The notes under the pieces were generated by a model, which did no database searches, was not told the DNA's origin, and was given only the letters and a program-made list of their open reading frames with translations. A stretch of DNA of 36,019 bases. Origin: Clostridia bacterium. GTDB taxonomy: Bacteria; Bacillota; Clostridia; Christensenellales; Christensenellaceae. The DNA lies in assembly GCA_014805015.1 (NCBI GenBank), contig JAAUYQ010000040.1:2737-38755 (forward strand). The letters are read 5' to 3'. Positions 32,918 through 36,019 of this stretch are shown piece after piece. The position numbers and the translations under genes were made by a program. The first letter of the stretch is position 1. Each line of letters opens with the position of its first letter.

Positions 32918-35900
32918 CTATTCGGGCTGCACCGTGCGGTTCAGTATCTGTGCTCCGGCCACAATGTCGCCAATGTCGATGCCAGTGACACTGTTCATAT
33001 CGCAGGCCAGTGCGTACGCTCCTTCAAGCGTCCGCTCCCCGTTCAGGCCCTGAGCCATCGCGTGCAGCTCCGCTATGTTCATGATGCCAGCGCCGAGAAC
33101 GTCGCCCCGGATCACAAGGATCACGCGGTCCACTGTTTCCCCGCCGGCGTTGTCGATCAGAATGAGCTGTGTGCCGGTTTCGGCTCTCGCGTCCGCCGCG
33201 GCCGGTTGACCGTCCGCTGTACGGATCTCAAGCGTATAGCCCTGCGGCGGGACGTAATTCAGCCGCGCCAGGATTTCCTGCATACTTCTGGCTGTGAGCT
33301 TCGCCCACGGTCCGATCAGGTAGCGCACGCCATCCACGGACGTGATCGTCATCGTGCTGCCGGCGCCCGGTGTGATCAGCTGTCCAGACGGCTGAATCAG
33401 CAGTTTGAATGTGCTGCTCTGCACCTTGGTGCCCGTCGTCCGGTTGGCTGCGATGCACCGGTACATATAGACCGTGTTCGCATTGCCCGGCGCGCCGCCC
33501 GTGCCTTCGCCCGCCACATTGGAAGCCGTGGCGTGGTCGTACATAGCCATCGTCAGCGGCTCCGTGGTAAACGAGTCTGTATACTGCCCGATCCCGTCGG
33601 TCGAAAGGCAGTTTCTCCACGTATCACCGCCGTCATCTGTCATCTGCCACGTATAGACCAGGCTGCCCTCAGCGCCGAGTGCCTCGTGCAGCAGGGCCGA
33701 TACCCAGAAAGTCGCGGTGTTGCCTACCGATTCCGTAATGAGAGCGGGGCTCTCACTTTCAATTTCCGGCGTGCCGGAAATCAGGATCGAAACCGCAATG
33801 CCGTCCGCCGTTGACTGCGGCGCTACAAGCAGGTCTGTATCTGCCGGGACCTGCAGGTTGGTCTCCACATCGAGGCCGGCAGCTTCAGCGCTCTCTCGGC
33901 TGTTAAACCAGGTCAGGGAGTAGACGCCTGCGAACTGCTGCGCTGTCCATTCATCCGCAACCGGCACAGTCAGTGTACTCGCAAAAGTTACCATTCCGTT
34001 TTCCGTGCTGTCCGACACAGACACTGCCGGACGTCCAGCAGCAGCATCCGTTTCCGGGTTGGCGGCCGCTGTGTAAATCTCCCCGTTCGGGGCTTTCCAT
34101 TCCGGCACGAGGCTGCCGAAATCTGCACTCTCAGCAATGGACGCCTCCGCCCGGAGCACAATACTGCCTCCCTCAATGCCGGCGTTCCAGATCAGCTCCT
34201 GGCTTTCCGGCACGATCGTGAGTTCGGGAATGTCCCCTTCGGTCCACACGTTCACACGGTACAGAGGGGAAACAGAGCTCTGATGCGCTGCCACGTTAGT
34301 AACTGTGCAGCGGTAGTATCGCCCGCTGAGCGTGGACGGTGTGTCCGTGATCTCCAGGGCGCTCTCCGTGCACGGGTCACTGTTCCATGGTCCGTCCGGA
34401 GCGTCCGCCCACTCCCAGTTGTACGTCAGAGTCTCACCGGAAGCCACGTAGGCAGTGCACGGCAGACTGAGCGGTTCACCCGCCTCCACGCCAACGCTGG
34501 TGACTGGGCTGTATGCCGGGACCGAGATAGCTGGGATCCGGCTGCGCTCGGTGACGACCACATAGATTGGATCAGACACAAGCGACTGGGCCGGATCCTG
34601 TGCATTCCGCACGTCGCACGTATAGACGTACACGCCTTCGGTCAGGGCTGGTGTCGCGAGAGCCGCCGACGTCTGTCCTGCAATGGCGCTGCGTTCACAG
34701 TCCGCTGTCAGGGCAGCAGCCTGCCCCGCCGTCATCACGGGTTCGGCCGGCAGCGCCCCCAGGAGGACCTGCTCAAACCACTGATACGTCAGCGGTGCTC
34801 CGTTATCTGCCGCGGCGAGAACGTTCGCACTGAACGTTCTGCCGGCATAAATACTTGTAAGACTGGCTGCTTCCGGCCCCGTTATCTGCACAGAACCGTT
34901 CGGAGCTGTGCACTCCAGGGTGAGCGCGTTGCTGACAGCCGGTTCTCCGCCCTGATGAGCGCTGTTCGTGATCAAGCAGCGGAACTGCGTGCCGCTGAGC
35001 GCCGCCGAGGAACGCACAATGTAGGTTGCATCAGTTGCTCCGGAGAGATCTGTCCACTCCGGCTCTGGGACCTCAGCACTCTGCGATGCCAGTGCCTGCC
35101 ACTGGAACGAAAGATTCGTTCCCGGAATACTGCTCTGGGCAGCTGCCGTAAAGACGACCTGCGTTCCGTCAGCAGCCGCTGTCAATCCGTTCGCTGCGGC
35201 CGGTCTGCTGATGATCTCCGCTACTGGAGCGGCATCAGGCTGCACTCCATCGATATCAAGAAGCACCCAGCTGGTCACTGCCGAGAGGTCTGTATTGCTG
35301 CGGTCATGCACTTCGAGCCGGAACAGCCAGCCGTCCATGCCTGCCGTCAGGGGACCTGTCGTCAGCAGCGGGGAGCTGACACCAGAGAAGCCCATGCCGT
35401 CCGGGATGCGGAGCGACGTTCCCTCTGCGGCCTGCGACGCGCTCGGGGCATAGCGCCACTCAAGCGTCACGTAGTTCGCCCAGTAGTTGGACTCTGTGGA
35501 GTCTGTTGACAGGACAGTTGTTCCTCGCCGAATGCCCCGCGGTGCGTAGCACAGCTCAGCGCGGCTGTTCACAGTCACCGGCACAGTGGCGTTCTGCGGT
35601 GTCAGACCAGTGACAGTGAGGCCTGCATCAGAGACGTCGCCGATCGTCAGCTGACCATTCAGGGATCCCAGTGGATGCGTCGGAAGATCCGTTGCCGGAT
35701 TCAGTGCCGGAGCATCCAGTGAATCCTTAAAGAAACCGTCAGACGGCTGGATATCGTATGCAAAAGCCGACTCCAGGCTGGCAGAAAGACCTGTCGTGCC
35801 CTGGTTGCCTGAGGAGGCTCCCGGCCCTGGATTCACACCTGATGGCTGCGATCCCGGATAACTTGCCGAAGCTCCCGGTCCCGGATTTGCGCCTGAGGGA

Positions 35901-36019
35901 CGCGCTGCCGGCTGACTTGCCGAAGCTCCCGGTCCCGGATTTGCGCCTGAGGGACGCGCTGCCGGCTGACTTGCCGAAGCTCCCGGTCCCGGATTCGCGC
36001 CTGAAGGCTGTGCTGCCGG
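32918..36019 (-). CDS. Giant Ig-repeat surface protein with dockerin-like C-terminus (5' partial)
   Basis: At least 1033 residues. The minus frame is open to the right edge of the window, and no believable start is reached (the GTG at 35836 is internal). The visible N-terminal part is an 18-residue PAARPSGANPGPGASASQ repeat. It is followed by several Ig-like domains with W...YRC pairs (FQWQALASQ ... QFRCLITN; YNWEWADAPDGPW ... YYRCTVTN; YTWQMTDDGGDTWRNC ... YMYRCIAANRTTGT). The last ~150 residues are the X-like plus dockerin-like module (TADGQPA-type turn, ETGTQLILI, GDVLGAGIMNIAEL, then an irregular second loop CDMNSVTGIDIGDI). The final Ig domain and module clearly resemble those of the protein at 22985-26242, so the two are paralogues. 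No wall-anchor signal is present, suggesting attachment through the dockerin-like end. Confidence 0.85.
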   Translation of the reverse strand, partial: PAAQPSGANPGPGASASQPAARPSGANPGPGASASQPAARPSGANPGPGASASYPGSQPSGVNPGPGASSGNQGTTGLSASLESAFAYDIQPSDGFFKDSLDAPALNPATDLPTHPLGSLNGQLTIGDVSDAGLTVTGLTPQNATVPVTVNSRAELCYAPRGIRRGTTVLSTDSTESNYWANYVTLEWRYAPSASQAAEGTSLRIPDGMGFSGVSSPLLTTGPLTAGMDGWLFRLEVHDRSNTDLSAVTSWVLLDIDGVQPDAAPVAEIISRPAAANGLTAAADGTQVVFTAAAQSSIPGTNLSFQWQALASQSAEVPEPEWTDLSGATDATYIVRSSAALSGTQFRCLITNSAHQGGEPAVSNALTLECTAPNGSVQITGPEAASLTSIYAGRTFSANVLAAADNGAPLTYQWFEQVLLGALPAEPVMTAGQAAALTADCERSAIAGQTSAALATPALTEGVYVYTCDVRNAQDPAQSLVSDPIYVVVTERSRIPAISVPAYSPVTSVGVEAGEPLSLPCTAYVASGETLTYNWEWADAPDGPWNSDPCTESALEITDTPSTLSGRYYRCTVTNVAAHQSSVSPLYRVNVWTEGDIPELTIVPESQELIWNAGIEGGSIVLRAEASIAESADFGSLVPEWKAPNGEIYTAAANPETDAAAGRPAVSVSDSTENGMVTFASTLTVPVADEWTAQQFAGVYSLTWFNSRESAEAAGLDVETNLQVPADTDLLVAPQSTADGIAVSILISGTPEIESESPALITESVGNTATFWVSALLHEALGAEGSLVYTWQMTDDGGDTWRNCLSTDGIGQYTDSFTTEPLTMAMYDHATASNVAGEGTGGAPGNANTVYMYRCIAANRTTGTKVQSSTFKLLIQPSGQLITPGAGSTMTITSVDGVRYLIGPWAKLTARSMQEILARLNYVPPQGYTLEIRTADGQPAAADARAETGTQLILIDNAGGETVDRVILVIRGDVLGAGIMNIAELHAMAQGLNGERTLEGAYALACDMNSVTGIDIGDIVAGAQILNRTVQPE
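35858..36019 (-). repeat. 54-bp tandem coding repeat
   Basis: Three near-identical 54-base units (36019-35966, 35965-35912, 35911-35858) encode PAA(Q/R)PSGANPGPGASASQ, followed by a degenerate fourth (PGSQPSGVNPGPGASSG). The array continues beyond the window. The strong DNA identity of the units suggests recent expansion and likely length variation. Confidence 0.9.

Noticed and set aside
32639..33814. A 391-codon plus-strand open frame
   Set aside because: It lies opposite the terminator and the dockerin-like end of the minus-strand Ig protein, which has clear domain structure; the plus frame is an antisense shadow.
34283..35509. A 408-codon plus-strand open frame
   Set aside because: Entirely antisense to the Ig domains of the minus-strand giant protein; Arg/Cys/His-rich product without motifs.
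1..36019. tRNA or rRNA genes
   Set aside because: I looked for T-loop-like GGTTCGA segments and clover-leaf patterns; the few hits (for example near 14852 and 19934) lie inside coding genes without the rest of a tRNA.

Overview
This 36 kb window looks like a chromosomal segment of a Gram-positive bacterium of the phylum Bacillota. The evidence is strong AGGAGG-type ribosome binding sites, frequent GTG and TTG starts, a Gram-positive lipoprotein binding protein, a sortase-type surface anchor, and Ig-like surface proteins ending in dockerin-like modules. The G+C content is fairly high by eye (well over 50%). A gut-associated Erysipelotrichales- or Clostridia-like host is my guess and was not tested.

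Layout from left to right. (1) 1-3100: the tail of an unidentified gene, then a LysR regulator followed by a three-gene redox cassette (flavodoxin, NTF2-like protein, short-chain dehydrogenase) closed by a clear terminator. (2) 3404-6639: an AAA/DUF4143 ATPase gene, then an ISL3-family insertion sequence with inverted repeats, an 8-bp target duplication and a transposase frame broken at a run of eight A. (3) 6679-11210, minus strand: a complete carbohydrate ABC importer (ATPase, lipoprotein binding protein, two permeases). The insertion sequence lies between the last permease and what looks like the operon's own terminator. (4) 11998-16200: a 1400-residue secreted protein with a CAP domain, an Ig-like domain, Ser/Ala and Pro/Tyr/Val linkers and a C-terminal dockerin-like module. 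(5) 16466-20404: a eukaryote-type hexokinase divergent from a glycerol-1-phosphate dehydrogenase and a CofE-like (F420:glutamate ligase family) protein. (6) 20602-22417: an HTH/ImmA-IrrE metallopeptidase coupled to a PIN-like DUF4411 gene that carries a frameshift. (7) 22985-27030: a ~1080-residue Ig-repeat protein with a dockerin-like C-terminus, followed 63 bases later by a short cohesin-like protein with a sortase motif. (8) 27118-32569: a small acidic protein, a PfkB sugar kinase, a divergent Schlafen/AlbA_2-type regulator, a decayed cation-efflux gene, a small membrane protein and a radical SAM protein. (9) 32918 to the right edge, minus strand: a third giant Ig-repeat protein, again with the dockerin-like end, running off the window through a 54-bp tandem repeat.

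The most interesting theme is the surface system. Three very large secreted proteins share a ~130-residue C-terminal module (an X-like beta domain plus a degenerate dockerin), and one sits directly upstream of a small protein with a possible cohesin-like domain and an MPKTG sortase signal. Together they could form a non-cellulolytic cohesin-dockerin type surface assembly. This is inferred from motifs and gene order and has not been demonstrated. The ABC importer, hexokinase and PfkB kinase give the neighbourhood a carbohydrate-use flavour.
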